Source: Pterobdella sp. o SKG-2022
Lineage: Eukaryota; Annelida; Clitellata; Hirudinida; Piscicolidae
Length of the DNA: 64,000 nt
Assembly: GCA_964035795.1 (NCBI GenBank)
Contig: OZ038321.1
Span: 11,745,093 to 11,809,092 of the forward strand
Direction: 5' to 3'
Shown here piece after piece: positions 1 through 12,703 of the stretch. The position numbers and the translations under genes are program-made. Numbering within the stretch: the first letter of the stretch is position 1; every line of letters starts with the position of its first letter. Under the pieces are notes generated by a model that searched no databases, was not told where the DNA came from, and saw nothing but the letters and a program-made list of their open reading frames with translations.

Positions 1-401
1 CAAATGGTTTTTAAAAAAATCATAAAAATAAATGCAAAATCAATAAAAAAAAATTAAACATAAAAATATTTAAAAAAATATTAAACAAAAAAAAGTAATG
101 ATGAGAACCCATTGAGTTTAGGTATGTCAACAAATGAAGCCTAAAAATTACACAATTTCGTTAAAGTATCCCGTTAAACATATATGATTTGGTCATATTG
201 ATAATCAAGGCGCTTCAAATTTAAATCACATTAAACTTCATCAGAGGCCCATCATGATTAGAAAACAAATCTATAACATACCATATACGATACAAAGTAT
301 TAAAAATATTATATAATGTCTATAAAAAACAATCTAAAAGTGAAAAAATCAACTACCAAAACTCAAAATTTGCACGGGTATGAAGGTATAAAAATAGGTA
401 C

Positions 402-2350
402 CCTGTGAGAAAGAGGTCTGATTCGGTCTGTATGTTGTATATGACGCTCACAACGTTGTCTTCAGGTTTCATTTCTTTACTGGTGCTGTTAAATAAATTT
501 AACTCATTATCAAGTAAAAAAAATTCTGTTCGTTTTTGCAAAAAAACCATTAATTCAAAATAATTAATACAAACAATTATTCGACAACAAAGGTTTTAAA
601 GAAGTTTTCCATTAGCAATATTTTTAAGCACTGAAAACCATGGACACAGCTTACATATAAGTCTAACTACCAATAAATACATTTCAAGGTTTATGGTGTA
701 ACTTAATGTTATAATGTGATACATTTTGAATGAAATAAAATTTTATCAACCCATTTTTCAGTGAAAGTGGTTGAAATTAAATTTTACCGAGTCGTATGTT
801 TGCCACACTAGCAACACGTTGTTTTTAATACATCACATGTCAACTTATTTTCAAATTTTACGTTGTAAGTGAAGTTCTAAATATAATCAAGAATCACAGA
901 TGTTTTTTATTTAAATAAATCTGATTATATAATATTTATATCTTAAAATTAGTAACACAATAACCGTGAAACAGTCAGTCTAGTTATATCAAATAAACAT
1001 CGCTACTAACGTGTTAACACAGAAAGTGAAGTTAGCGATTGTTTGGTCTATAGTGAATTTCCTGAGATCAAAGTTCAGGTTGAATATGACAGCTTGCTTG
1101 GACAGCATGGGGTTGGCGATGTCACACACCAACAAGTCTTCATTAATGACGGTACAAGAGATTGGGATGGACTGTAGTTTTTATTGGTTCAAATAAGAAT
1201 CTCTGCACCTTGGTGCGATGAGTATCTAGCATGTTGAATAAGATTTAAAGTTTTTCTTTGGAGTTTTGATCGTTATTTTCGGAATATCGAGAAAATTTTT
1301 TCTTAATTGCAATTCTTGAAATCTTTTTTGGATCATTATTTTTGCCTCTTGAGTCATTAATATTACTTAGCTAATTATTTCAACACGATGTTTCTCTTAA
1401 ATAAGTTTTTTCAGTTTAAAAAACTGATTTCGAAATATAAAATATTAATAACAAATTTTTATATAAAGAAACACAAAATATTTAATCAAAAAGCATTTAA
1501 AATAAATATTAGTATAACTTTATTCTGTGATTATGTTTCAGAAGGAAAATTAGTCATATTAGTAAAAGCCGTCACAAACTGATTTGGAGATGTTTGAGAA
1601 AAAGGCATTGGGGGGAAGCTGCAGAAGCAAATGACTCAAATGGGCCTCCTCTCCCAGGTTCTTCACTTTCACCTCTATGCTTAGCGGCTCCGAAGCTTTG
1701 ATGCTGTTTGGTTGGAGATAGTGGTAAAGTCCTAAAAATTCAATAAATGTTGTTTGAATGAGTAATGATAAGTAGAATAATAGTGAACAAACGAGTGCAT
1801 ATGCATAAAAATTTTAATTATATCATCACATTAGATTACAATCGTGAATCATAAAAAAATAGTGTTTTTGGAAGATAATTATTCATAAAGATTATAAATG
1901 TTGTACATGTCTCAGTAAGGGAGGTTGGCAGCAGTCGGCCTAGGCTGTGAGAACTAATAAATAGTAATTTATAAAAAAGTAACTTAATTTGTGGAAAATT
2001 TTTATAGACTTCTAGGCCAGATCAACGTCAAATTTGAAGTTGAGAACAAAAAGTGCTCAAAATAAAAAAAAAATAAAGTTGACAAATACAAGATCTGCGG
2101 TGATTTTGCCTCGCCTTTGTCAAAAAAAAAGATCACCCGCCAAGCTAAATGACAACAGTATCAGAATATCAGCTTGTCGATATCTGCTACCGAAGTCTAC
2201 TGTTATCAAGGTTATAACTACTAACTTGTTGGATGCAATTTAACTTCGATCCTCAAAACGATAAAATTATTTTAAAAAATAAAAATATGATACTTTTATT
2301 TCATTTTATAAAATCGTGAATTGACTTTTGTAATTGATAAGTATAATGGT

Positions 2351-2383
<33 letters not shown>

Positions 2384-5300
2384 TAATAATAATAATAATA
2401 ATACGCAAAGCAAAGCAACTGAGGCGTAAGATTGAATGATAAAAAAATCTAGTGATGTTAATAAATATTGAAGATAGTCAGTATTTAAGCCAACCATGCA
2501 GGCCTAGGTATACATTTAAGCGTGTTTTCATGAATGTTATGAGATAAATAATAAAAACCTGACGAAACTCACAATCTTAAATGGATTTTTTACAAAAAAA
2601 CAAAACATTGGAATGTCTATTTAATTGAAATATCAAATCACAAGTTATTTTTAAAATTTTCTATGAAACATAAAGAGAAGAATTCAAGAAAACTTAAAGA
2701 TTACAGCTAGAATTTGTAACACATTTTTTAGATAATCTAGATATTGGAAACTTTTCGATATAAGGTTAAAGTTGAAAATCTTCGCAGATTTAAAAAACAT
2801 CAACTTTAAAAATTATATTAGAAAATTTATAATTTAAAAAAATAATTTAATATATTTCAAATACATGCTTGAGAAAATATTTCAATTCTAAAAATACTTT
2901 ACTGTTCTTGCTGACTACTCATGTGATATAAAGGCAATTGAGATTCTTCAGTTAGTTCAGGAGTTGAGGTTTTGAGCATGAAAAAGGAAACTATTTGGAA
3001 ACCTTAAATTTTCATGAAATTTTGGGAAATTATTGAAAAGTTCGAAAGATCGAGAAATCGTTATATCGACTATTTTTAAACTAAATAATATACTGTTATG
3101 TGGTATTTGTGAAGAGTTTATCCATATAGATCAGTGTTTGCTAGAAATTTAATGGAGCGAAAACACACTGTAGGTGTTAATCGCCGCTCCGACACGGGAT
3201 CGAACCTGGTAACTTTAAATAATCAGCCTAATACTCTACCAGCCGAGATATACGCGCCTCGAAAAAGTTGAAATTTTTTTCAAAAACGTTATTAGTTAAG
3301 AAAACAAAAATGTGTTATCAGTTTTCAAAAAACAATGCATATAGTATTGAAAAGATGCAAACATGCACATGATAAATGCTCAAAAGTAGTGTGAGTTAGA
3401 GGATTGATTTTTTAAAGTCAGCTACTTAACCAGTTTGTTGAGTAGAAATTATGAATGAAAATTATTTATTACCTAAACAGTATTAGTGAACATAAGTCTA
3501 ATTATAAATATCTTTCCACGAAATATTAAGTAATTGACTTTGAGTTTTTAAATTTTAATTATTGGAAAAATAATACAAAAAGCCAATTTTTGAAATTTTT
3601 CTACTTTTAAAAAACTTCAGTTTTTTTTATCACAAATAAAACATTGTTCTAAATTATCAGATAAAATGTAAATCAAGTGGATATGAAACTATGCTTACAT
3701 TTAACCTTAAAGAATTATCATTAAATGTTAGTTTTCGTATTTTTGTTAGTGTTCTAAATATTGGTTATTTTAAGAGTTCCAATATTTATTATTTTTTCTT
3801 ATTATTTTTTATATAATTTTTATTATTTAATATTGTTTTCAAATATGTTTCATCATTGGGAAACAAACCTTTTACTTGGCTGCATAACTTCAAGAACCAA
3901 GTTACTTTCACAAAAGTTATCGTCTCCACATTTGCTTTGAAAATATACCTAAGTGAATTTAGAATTAAACATTTAAATTTACCACACATTCCATGCACTT
4001 TTTTAGCTGACAAATTGTATTAAAATCTTTTTTAATATATAATAAAAATTATTTGATTTAGGTGAACTTTGTTTAACATGGTTGTGATTCGGAATCGGAG
4101 ATGAATATAACCTATTCATTTTATTGAAGTTGTCAATATAGCATTCTAAAACATTGAAATCTTTTAGATACATCAAATATTAATACTTTATCTTCATATG
4201 TGGTGTCTTCAATAGCCTTATCAAGAACGAGATATTGGTCCAAGGAAACCAGGCGATCCCGGTCATTTGGTATATGTGGCTTCTCTATATCTACAAGCTC
4301 AATGTTCATTGTAGTGATGATCGCATTCAAAAAATCCCTGTTGTTTTCCTATGTTGAAGATAATTTATACTTCAAATATGTTTTATAAACGAATTATAAA
4401 TTATTCTTCAAAACACTAATTCACCATTATATAGACGTTATGGCTATGAGAGTACACACAACTATCCGACTTTCCTTTTTTAAAATCTTCCATAAATAAA
4501 TTGTCAGCTTGTACTTGAATAGTATAGTTGGCCTCAGTTTCAGATTTTGCAGAGTGGAAAGAAGCCCTAGTCAGGCTACCCGGGTTTTTGATTCGGAGGC
4601 TGTACTTGACTTTGAAATGTTTTTTTGATCTGATATAAATATTAAAGTTTAATGAAACTTTGAAACATACATGGAATACGCTACCAGACTACTGGGATTA
4701 TCACATAAAACTCACCCGTCAATTGTTTGCACTATTGGGAGTATGCAAATTTTCAAAAAGTAACAGTGTTGTTCTCCACATTCTTTAACTTTGGGATCCA
4801 ATACTGAAACGTTGGCTTGCATTTGCACAAGCATTTTCACGACAGGTCTTGTGCGCAAAAGAAATGCCTTATCATTGTGATACGAACCTACGGCAAAATC
4901 TGGGTATCCATTTTTATCAATATCGACAGAGCGCGTGGTGATGGAGTAACCAAAAGAAGGGTGCTTCATGGAAGGATCTATTTGAGATGCTTCGATGCGT
5001 TGAGTGTATTTTTCAAGTAGAGAATCTTTGGATCCTCGAAAAATGTACACAACGCCTTTGCCTTCAAAGGGAGCTCCCACTGCTAGGTCTGTGTTAATGA
5101 AGTTTTTAATACAATTTTTCATGTTGTTTTCAATGCAACTTTTTATGTAGCTATTAATGTAATTGTTCACGTAGCATTGAATCTAATTTTTTGGGTTTTT
5201 TTAATGATGCTATGATTAACTTTTTAGCACTCAATAAGGTATAAAAATAATCTTTAACTACCAGGATATCCGTCAAGGTCTAAATCTCCAACGTTTGCTA

Positions 5301-6588
5301 GTGAGAAGCCGAACCTCGACTCGTGACATTCTTTCGACTTGGAACACGACGAAAACTTCTTCCCTGTTATCCTTTTTCTATCCATTCCACTTTTCAGACC
5401 CTGAATGTTGATAAATATTTTATTCAATCATCTTTCTATGCTAGAACAATCTAAATGATATAAAGAAATATGTACAACTGCTTGTATTCACAGCACTATA
5501 TGTCAGTTATATGACTCACGTATGAAGTTAAGAAAGCCTTTCCAAAGAAAAATAAAAACTTATCAAAGAAATACTTTTGAAATATTTTGAAAATCGTCCA
5601 CAAATGCTAGGAAAACCATAAAACAAGCCCAGTAATAAAATCATGCTACCCAAAACACATAAAACTTCAGCTTCTGGTTGTTTATTTTAACAATACCACT
5701 TTATCATGTATTTGCAAAGATGTTCGTCCAGATTAGCCTTGAACTGTTACTTTGGGATTAGGAATCGCATAAAAGTTATTTGTAGAGTAAACTTCCATTC
5801 AGTCATAGGCATCTGCCGCTTCGTTCAATTAACTTATGGATTAGTTTAACAGTCTTTATTTGCCATTTAGTTTCACTTTTACTGTGAGTTTTATCTAATA
5901 GAAATTAAAATAATTAATTTTGAAACATAAACACAATGAATAATTAATAAACGAATTAATAAATATAAATAATTTTTAGTTTGTGTGATAGCTTTTTGGT
6001 AACATCTTTGTAGTTTCATCATGAGGAAATAGGTGCATTTATTTTCAAAAGTTCAAGTAGTGATAGTCTTTCAAAAATTTTCAAATATAAATATTTGAAA
6101 TGGAGGATGAAATAATAGTAAACAGTTGCAACTGTAGTAAATTCCTGCTAATGTTTGACATTGTTTTTTAGTTTAAAAATAGTATACAAACAAAAATATT
6201 TTGTGCGAATAGTCTTTTATGGTTGTCACGAGGTAATGTTACAATTTCTAATTATTTGCATTTATTTGTATACAAATAGGTGTGAATATTAGATGAAACT
6301 ATTGAAAAAACAAAAAATGAGAATAGTTGTCAAAAACTTGGTATCATTTCAACAAATGTTAAAAATTTTTTAACATTGATTTATCCAACTTTCAGTTTCC
6401 AAAGTCACAATAGTTTTCAAAACACTGATAAAACGTAAAAATTGTGTGAAAGAAGCTATTTTAACATTAATAGAATGCAATAAAAGTATGAGAACGCAGT
6501 CACCTGAGGAGAGTTGCTAAAAAGGTAGATGGCCCCGTGGTGGTCATCGCCATACTCGTAAGGAGCTGATACAACCAGGTCTTCATAA
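402..6588 (-). CDS. Integrin alpha chain, 3' half (propeller blades, thigh, calf-1); laminin-receptor type
   Basis: Single-pass receptor subunit that pairs with integrin beta and binds extracellular matrix. Exons seen, in transcript order: 6504-6588, 5262-5400, 4716-5088, 4425-4629, 4153-4348, 3949-4006, one missing exon, 1580-1731, 1019-1171, about 402-525. The first exon reads YEDLVVSAPYEYGDD, the second FGFSLANVGDLDLDGYP (FG-GAP repeat with a calcium loop), the third DLAVGAPFEGKG then FGYSITTRSVDIDKNGYPDF. Then come a thigh domain (SLRIKNPGS), the Cys pair CGKFKC, and calf-1 pieces (SIEVKVKNLGEEAH; LVCDIANPM). Phases agree at most junctions; those around the missing exon and at the last exon were not resolved. 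The gene runs off the left edge before the transmembrane segment. The 5' blades lie at 12704-13644 on the other strand. Alignment from memory fits the alpha-3/6/7 (PS1) group. Family call is sure; subgroup is likely. Confidence 0.87.
1899..2217 (+). repeat. Unclassified interspersed repeat, copy 1
   Basis: About 300 bp, similar in the same orientation to 33583-33865. Shared words include GGTTGGCAGCAGTCGG near the start and ATCAGAATATCAG plus TTGTCGATA near the end. It carries no open frame of note and no tRNA-like boxes that I can see. It lies in a large intron of the integrin gene. Ends are approximate. Confidence 0.7.
2355..2403 (+). repeat. (TAA)n microsatellite
   Basis: Run of TAA/ATA triplets of about 48 bp with one dropped base in the middle, inside the integrin intron. 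Confidence 0.9.
3092..3262 (-). repeat. tRNA-derived SINE, near full length
   Basis: On the minus strand it reads a tRNA-like head with an A-box-like word (CTCGGCTGGTAGAG) and a perfect B box GGTTCGATCCC. A shared body follows (CAGTGTGTTTTCGC, then CATTAAATTT, then GATCTATATGGA). The same body occurs in six other places in this window. The tail is short and AT-rich. It is not a working tRNA gene because the arms do not pair cleanly. Confidence 0.8.
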
Positions 6589-6819
6589 CTGTTTCAATGT
6601 TTTATATAAGTTCATGGCATGATTTTCGCAAAACATCATGTGGTAGTTGGTTCACTATGGAAAGATACTATTGTAAATGAGGTTATAGAGATAGCTTAGA
6701 ATTAATTATTTATCTCTCGATCAAAGCTTTCAGTGTTATTTTCTATTATTGTTTAAGCTGATTTTTTTTATGTACAAATAGAGGCGTTTTATGTGCTTTT
6801 AACTGTAGGTGTGGATTTA

Positions 6820-6986
6820 ATGTAATGTGGTGTTCAAAAGCGTTTTTCTGCATAGATCAAGGCAATTGCTACAACTTTAATGTTGCGTAAACACACTGTA
6901 GAACAGGTGGTAACTGTCGGCTTAAAATGCGATCAAGCCCGTAACTAATGATAATTAGTCTAATGCTCTACGAGCTATACGGGTTG
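6820..6986 (-). repeat. tRNA-derived SINE
   Basis: Minus-strand copy of the same family: head with AGCTCGTAGAGCATTAGAC, decayed B box, CTACAGTGTGTTTACGC body, GATCTATGCAGAAAAACGC segment and a tail with ACATTA repeats. It lies in the region upstream of the integrin exon at 6504-6588. Confidence 0.8.
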
Positions 6987-7769
6987 CTGTACTAAACTTG
7001 GACGTGACTGCCAGTGAGGTGTGGCCGTGTGAAGACTATATATGAACGGCTGTTGAACTTTTCTTGCAGTTGTGGTAACTATTTATACTTTTCCGATAAT
7101 ACCATTTTTCTGTTATTACCTTTGACGTTAATTACTCTGGTTTAAGTGTTTTTACTGTTATTCCATTTTGTTAATAAAAAATTTAGTTGTTCTGTGAAAA
7201 CACAGTGATAACTGTTTGTGGAGCAAATAAACCAAACAAGCTGTTTCATCTTTTACCACAATTAATACTAAAATCAAACAACGTCAAAAACAAACTACCT
7301 AACTTTAGAGGGAAATTGATTTTTTAGTCTTAAAAAAAGTAAGAACTATCAGCAGTTTTACAAGTAATTTTACAGTTCAAACTGCAAACTACCATTTGGC
7401 ATATGCAAATTTGAAAACCCGTTTGCAAGTTTTACAGCTGGCTTGAAAAAAGCTAAGTTTCTGGTTCTTTGTAATCTTAATATCAGTTTTAGAGTTGAAG
7501 ATGAACAAATTTTATTTGAAAATTATTTGTGCTTTACGTTCATGTTCACCCTTGGGCCTTCATCATACTTGAGTTTGCAGCACTGATGTTAATCGACCAT
7601 TTGGTCACCCCTGGGTCACCAACTGGGGTTTTGGCCGCGCAATTGATAGGTTTCACAAGGTGCTTCTTCATGTGAGCGTTCTCATTAGTCTGATGAAATG
7701 ATGAGAAATCTTTTGCTTATAATTAATAAAACAATTAGATGAGTTTTGTTCTTTTGATGGTGTTTATTT
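6987..7769. other. No gene seen (intron or flank of integrin, up to gap)
   Basis: AT-rich DNA without a supported exon. A slightly GC-richer patch at about 7543-7660 has no frame or repeat that I recognise. Confidence 0.5.
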
Positions 7770-7969
7770 NNNNNNNNNNNNNNNNNNNNNNNNNNNNNNN
7801 NNNNNNNNNNNNNNNNNNNNNNNNNNNNNNNNNNNNNNNNNNNNNNNNNNNNNNNNNNNNNNNNNNNNNNNNNNNNNNNNNNNNNNNNNNNNNNNNNNNN
7901 NNNNNNNNNNNNNNNNNNNNNNNNNNNNNNNNNNNNNNNNNNNNNNNNNNNNNNNNNNNNNNNNNNNNN
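7770..7969. other. Assembly gap, 200 N
   Basis: Exactly 200 N. The gap at 21625-21824 has the same length, so both look like fixed-size scaffolding gaps of unknown true length. Confidence 0.97.
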
Positions 7970-8633
7970 AGCAAAAAGTAAGATAGACGATCATTTCATT
8001 ACACCATGGAACTTCGTATACTTAACATCTGTTAACCTCTCCCATTGTTTTACGCCTTTGTAATAGCTTTATGATTTATATCAATGTTCACTTTTTGACT
8101 TATTTTTTTAAAAAGCATGGATCAATAATGAAAGCGGTTTCAAGATGAAAACACCTTGAAACAACCATTGTTTTTGAAAGGTAAGTAATATAGATCATAA
8201 GTAATCAAAGCTGGGTCATTTATTTATAAAGAATACTAGTTATTTATTATGAATCGCATTAAAACATAGTTAAAAAATTGCTTATGTTTCCACCATATTA
8301 GCACACATTAACCTTATTCCTTTCACTACTGCACCTTTCCTACTTAGTACAGAAGATTCACCGAAATTTCCATGATCCATGTATGGCTTATATACAACCA
8401 ATGTTATAGAGATAGGGATGTTGATATATATATATGTATATATGTGTAGTATATGCGTCATGCAACAAACTTTGACTGTTAAAAATCTTTTAGTGTTTAT
8501 ATTGTGGTTAAAAATATGAGTTTCGGATTTTGCACTTTGGCGTGTAATGTCTGTTCTTGATGTAACAAAGTTTTGAAAAATAGGTTTTATAAACACTAAA
8601 CCACAAAAAGTTTTTTTATCAATGGAAATATTT

Positions 8634-8816
8634 TTAAAAATTAATTTTAAAACTATATATTTTTTGTATTTCTTCATTGCCGCTCGAATACACTGTTTCA
8701 ATGTTGACACCAGCGTTGCTGACTTGTGGGAAGGCGAAAAAGGAACATTTTTCAGTTATTCTCTTGCTTTCATCAGAGGCAGAGATTCTCGAATAAGGTA
8801 AATTTTTTGAGTTCAC
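8634..8816 (-). other. Open frame of unknown nature
   Basis: An open stretch that includes ISASDESKRITEK and FAFPQVSNAGVN. It looks more protein-like than its AT-rich surroundings, but I do not recognise it and see no clear splice sites. It could be an exon or old repeat debris. The rest of 7970-8900 shows nothing. Confidence 0.2.
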
Positions 8817-8907
8817 TGGTTATATAGTTTCATTAATATTTTTTGTTTCTTTGGCTGGCTTAACATTCAACTGAATCTAAACGACAATTGCCCGGGTCAT
8901 TGTTGGG

Positions 8908-9003
8908 CCGGCAACTAGTACTTGTATCACAGTGTGTTTTTGTCACATTAAAAATGTAGCATCTGCTTTGAACTTTACAAAGAAGAATGATACAAATATT
9001 ACC
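8908..9003 (+). repeat. SINE fragment (3' part)
   Basis: Contains CACAGTGTGTTTTTGTCACATT and ATGTAGCATCTGCTTTGAA in plus orientation, the 3' body of the tRNA-derived SINE. The tRNA head is missing. Confidence 0.6.
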
Positions 9004-9299
9004 TCAAATGTGCTTTCACTTTGACTGGAGACCATGTATGAGTTAATTTCAAAACGGATTTATAATTTATATACAAGACCAAAGTTTTTCGGTTACTCAA
9101 CAAACTATCATTCGATGAAGAATCATATACGCTACGTATCTTATCACCTTGTTCAAAATTTTTTCAATCTATATATAAGTTTTGGGAAAGATATATTCAT
9201 GGTTATACTCAAGTTAATTTATAGAAAAATAACGAAAAGAATCGTACATTCAGAGAACGAAATAGGTATAAGCAAAACGAAAATTTTCCGATAAAATTT

Positions 9300-9653
9300 A
9301 AATTCAATAATGTTACATCAAGCAGACAAGAGACAATATAAAGATCCGAATAAGGCAGATGTAACACCAAAAAAAAAGAGCTCAAACAAACTTTCAGATA
9401 TAAGCAAGCACGCGCGAGAATTCTCTCGTGGAAAAGTAGACTGGGATAAACCAGAGACCCTCAAAACAATAGTGGAAATAAATCATCTTTTTAAATAAAA
9501 CTATGACACAGAAGAGCTTGGAAATAAAAAAAAAGTTAGTGAAGATGATTTCAATGATGTGCAGCTGCAGATGGAAACAAATGTCTGCGACCCAACACTG
9601 ATCAAAACTACAAAGAATGGACAATTTGTGAAAGGCATACCAGGGAAGGCATA
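9300..9653 (+). pseudogene. Coding-like stretch with one stop, unknown
   Basis: One frame stays open for about 115 codons apart from a single TAA at about 9496. It reads SDISKHAREFSRGKVDW before the stop and NVCDPTLIKTTKNGQF after it. Codon use is less A/T-driven than nearby DNA. I do not recognise a family. It could be a decayed transposon ORF or a processed pseudogene. Confidence 0.3.
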
Positions 9654-9969
9654 AAGATTAATTTCTCTACATCATCAGAAAATATATATTCATTTGAGGT
9701 CAAAACTTTACATTAAAATAATAACAGTAAAAGTAAATTAATTTATATTTTGAATTAATTATAATACATGTGTTGTACTTATAGTTTTGTGCTCTATAAG
9801 CCTAATTACAAAAAAACATTTTCGCTAATCTTATGATAAAATTAAACTTATCGAAAATTATAGCTTTTTTGCTTTAAATATATTTCCTTCAAAAAATCTT
9901 ATTTTTGACATAAAGTAATTAATTTTCCGAAAAATAAATTACTGAAATCATGTAGAATAGCCTAATTCG

Positions 9970-10099
9970 AATAGTAAGATCAACAAACGTATTTATTCAA
10001 AAATAGACACGAAGTTTTTCACTTGATAATTTAAGCTAGTCTTACGTAAAGCTTAGTCATTTTTTGAATAAGCACTTTGTGTTTGTTGACCTTACCATT
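9970..10099. mobile_element. MITE-like element with inverted ends
   Basis: The first 19 bases (9970-9988, AATAGTAAGATCAACAAAC) and the last 19 (10081-10099, reverse complement) match with two differences, and similarity continues inward through TTATTCAAAAA. It is about 130 bp with no coding. A TAATT word lies beside both ends and may be a target-site duplication. Confidence 0.6.
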
Positions 10100-10981
10100 T
10101 AATTACTGAGAATACATTAAAAGTTTTTAAAAAAGTTAAAATGAACAATATATTTTGGAACTGTTTCTAATTATTCATACATTTTATGTTTCATAACTTT
10201 TATGGAAACTAAAAATTTTTATCAAATTTGATTCTTGTTTTATTCAACTTTAATGATTTTCAACGTCTTTAAAAAGGTACAATGATATACATTCACAACC
10301 TTCAATAAACCCATTAAAACGCTTTTAAACATGCAGTTTTGATTTATTTTTGCTTCAAGTTCTGAACTAAAACTATTTAAAAAATTGATGTTTTTTCTTT
10401 GTGAATTGTCGTATCAAAAATCATTATTTAGAACTTTCAGACTTGCCAATAAAAAATCGAGTCCTACTTATGGGACGGTCGAAGAAAAGGATATAATTTC
10501 ATCGGCCTAAAAAATTTAGAATTAGTTATTCAAACTTTTTTCAAAATAATGAATATATATAATAATATACATAATAGTTTTTAATTTAAAGAAAATAAAA
10601 AATACGAAAAAGAAACTATTTCAAAGATATTTGAATATACATATACATGATTCGACCCTATTGACCATGTAAAACATGACCCAACTTCGTAATACTGGAA
10701 ACTATAAAAATTTATTAGTGAAAAAAAATTTAGAAAACATTAATACATTTTCCAACTATTTTCAGCTTTAACAAAAATGAAAATTTTGAAAACACTTGTC
10801 ATGAAGGTAAACTTGACAACGAGCAGAATACGCTTAGTTTTCTTGCCGCATTTAAAACATCTTTGTTGGGTAGCGATTGGTTGCACTAAATGAATTTTCT
10901 TCCTAAATCAACTAGCTTTACATTGAAATCTTTTTCTTTTATTTCGAATGCTTTCGATTTTAAAAGAGATGGTTTTGAAAG

Positions 10982-11236
10982 CTAACTCAAAACAATCTTC
11001 CTACGTACATCCAATAGGAAAGTTTTTCTATCACTGGATGTCTCTTGATTAAGGTACCAATCATTCACTTCTGTGATATCAAGGAAGTGAGTGAATACTG
11101 GAAACCAACATTTCTTACTTCGCATGCGTGTTTTGTGAAGAGAAACTTGTTCAGCGAGTAGGTTCACACCGCTCCAGCTCTGTTTGTAGTCTGCTATGCA
11201 TTTAGGCCTCTTGAAATTTATAAATTTTCTTTTCAA
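10982..11236 (-). pseudogene. piggyBac-like transposase fragment
   Basis: About 84 codons with the piggyBac core layout: CIADYKQSWSGVNLLAEQ (family form: DYN...GGVD..D), then TRMRSKKCWFPVFTHFLD, then VNDWYLN. The usual second Gly and Asp of the GGVD motif are changed (SGVN), so the catalytic Asp is lost here. No terminal repeats were found. 9654-9969 and 10100-10981 show nothing else. Confidence 0.7.
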
Positions 11237-11879
11237 GAAAATAAATTTTTTTTAGTGAATTTGGTTAGCAGAACTGTAATTCGTAGCAACTGATACTGGT
11301 CTGTTATCGTCCCACCTTGTTATAAGTAACTTATGTGTACGTAATGAATCTTATTTATAGGCAGAGACGAATGCAATTAGTATAAATTAGTAATAAACTA
11401 TATAACTTATCAAAAAAGTTGTTGAGTTTTTTAATGTGTCGAATGTATTTTTTGTGAAAAATGCATTTACAAAAGTGACAACGTAGTTCCCATTACGAAA
11501 GCTTCGCGCATTCAATTTGAAATTATGAAAATATAAAAAAAAACGAATATAACTAGCATATTAGACAATTCCCGCTTTAAAAAAGGTTAAAATACTCTTC
11601 TTTTAATATAAGGGGACGCTGAAGAAAATAGCTATATTTGTTGAAAAACGAACTAACCAAGATCTGAATTGAATATTTAAACTCTTGCTAAGTTATTTAG
11701 TCACAAAAAAAAGTTTTGATGAAAATTTTTGACGAATATAATTCTTTAAAACTGTATATAAAATTTTTTAAAAATTGGTCAATATTGAAGTCAATAACTT
11801 CATGTAATGATTAAAAAAGCTCAAAGTCTCTCAAAACTTTATATTTATTTCAACAAGCAAATAACAACTTTCACAAAAT

Positions 11880-12260
11880 CATCAATGGAATATATTCATT
11901 TATTTACCTCCCAAAAATAAGCGTCTTGTATCCAATGGGTTATTGACACTCAACCATCGTTTAGGAATGCTTTCAATCAAACTTTTACAAAATTTTTGTG
12001 AAAGTAACTCCCAACATTGGATTATTGCTTTTTGAAGCTCATTACTTGAGCAAAACTGACGTCCACCAGCATAAACCATGAAAGTTAGCTACATTCACAT
12101 ATTTTCTCTTGTTTGAACTAAAGGCTGGCTATTCTAAAACCGTAATTTTATTTTCAAAAAACCATTTTTTGGTTTTCTTAGACTTCTGTTGAGGGGCATT
12201 ATCTTGTCACCAATTCTTTTACAAACAATGATTTAATGTTTTTATGTACTTTTTAGAAGG
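11880..12260 (-). pseudogene. Tc1/mariner-like transposase remnant
   Basis: On the minus strand, broken frames read LQKAIIQCWELLSQKFCKSL followed by IESIPKRW, which is the C-terminal layout of Tc1-like transposases. Upstream, a decayed ENKITVLEWPA-like segment appears in another frame. Several stops and shifts are present. No terminal repeats were identified. Confidence 0.6.
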
Positions 12261-12703
12261 TTTTGCCTCTCATAACGGCCAAATGAAATTTACCTTCCAG
12301 CTTGAAAGCACCTCAAATGATGACTGACTATAATCAAAAGGCGTTTTTAAAAAAATTTCTGGTTTTTTTTTGAGATCCTGCCAATAATATTGCAAAATTT
12401 CTAAAATGCTTGTTCATTTTTCGTTTCTTGTAGTTTTTTAAATTTCTATTTGTATATAAAAATCTAATGATCACAAAATATTGATGATTTTTTAAATGAT
12501 GCAGACTTGTTTCAAGCTCCCCCAACCAGTTCTCACTGGTGTTACACGAATGCTTTTCAGGGATTCAACGATGCTCCGAAAAACGTTTAAAACCAGGTTA
12601 GATTATTAATCAAAATCACTTGAAATTTTCAAAATTGAAATAAATAATGTTGAATATTAAAATAATTGGTATTATTTGAGTGTTATGATATTCCCATGCA
12701 CAG

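Noticed and set aside
9075..9135. FFGYSTNYHSMKNH in a plus-strand frame, similar to the first propeller blade of integrin alpha (FGxSxxxH)
   Set aside because: It lies upstream of the integrin exons on the same strand, but the acceptor is weak, the following LVGAP word was not found, and the frame continues into AT-rich noise. Not enough to call an exon.
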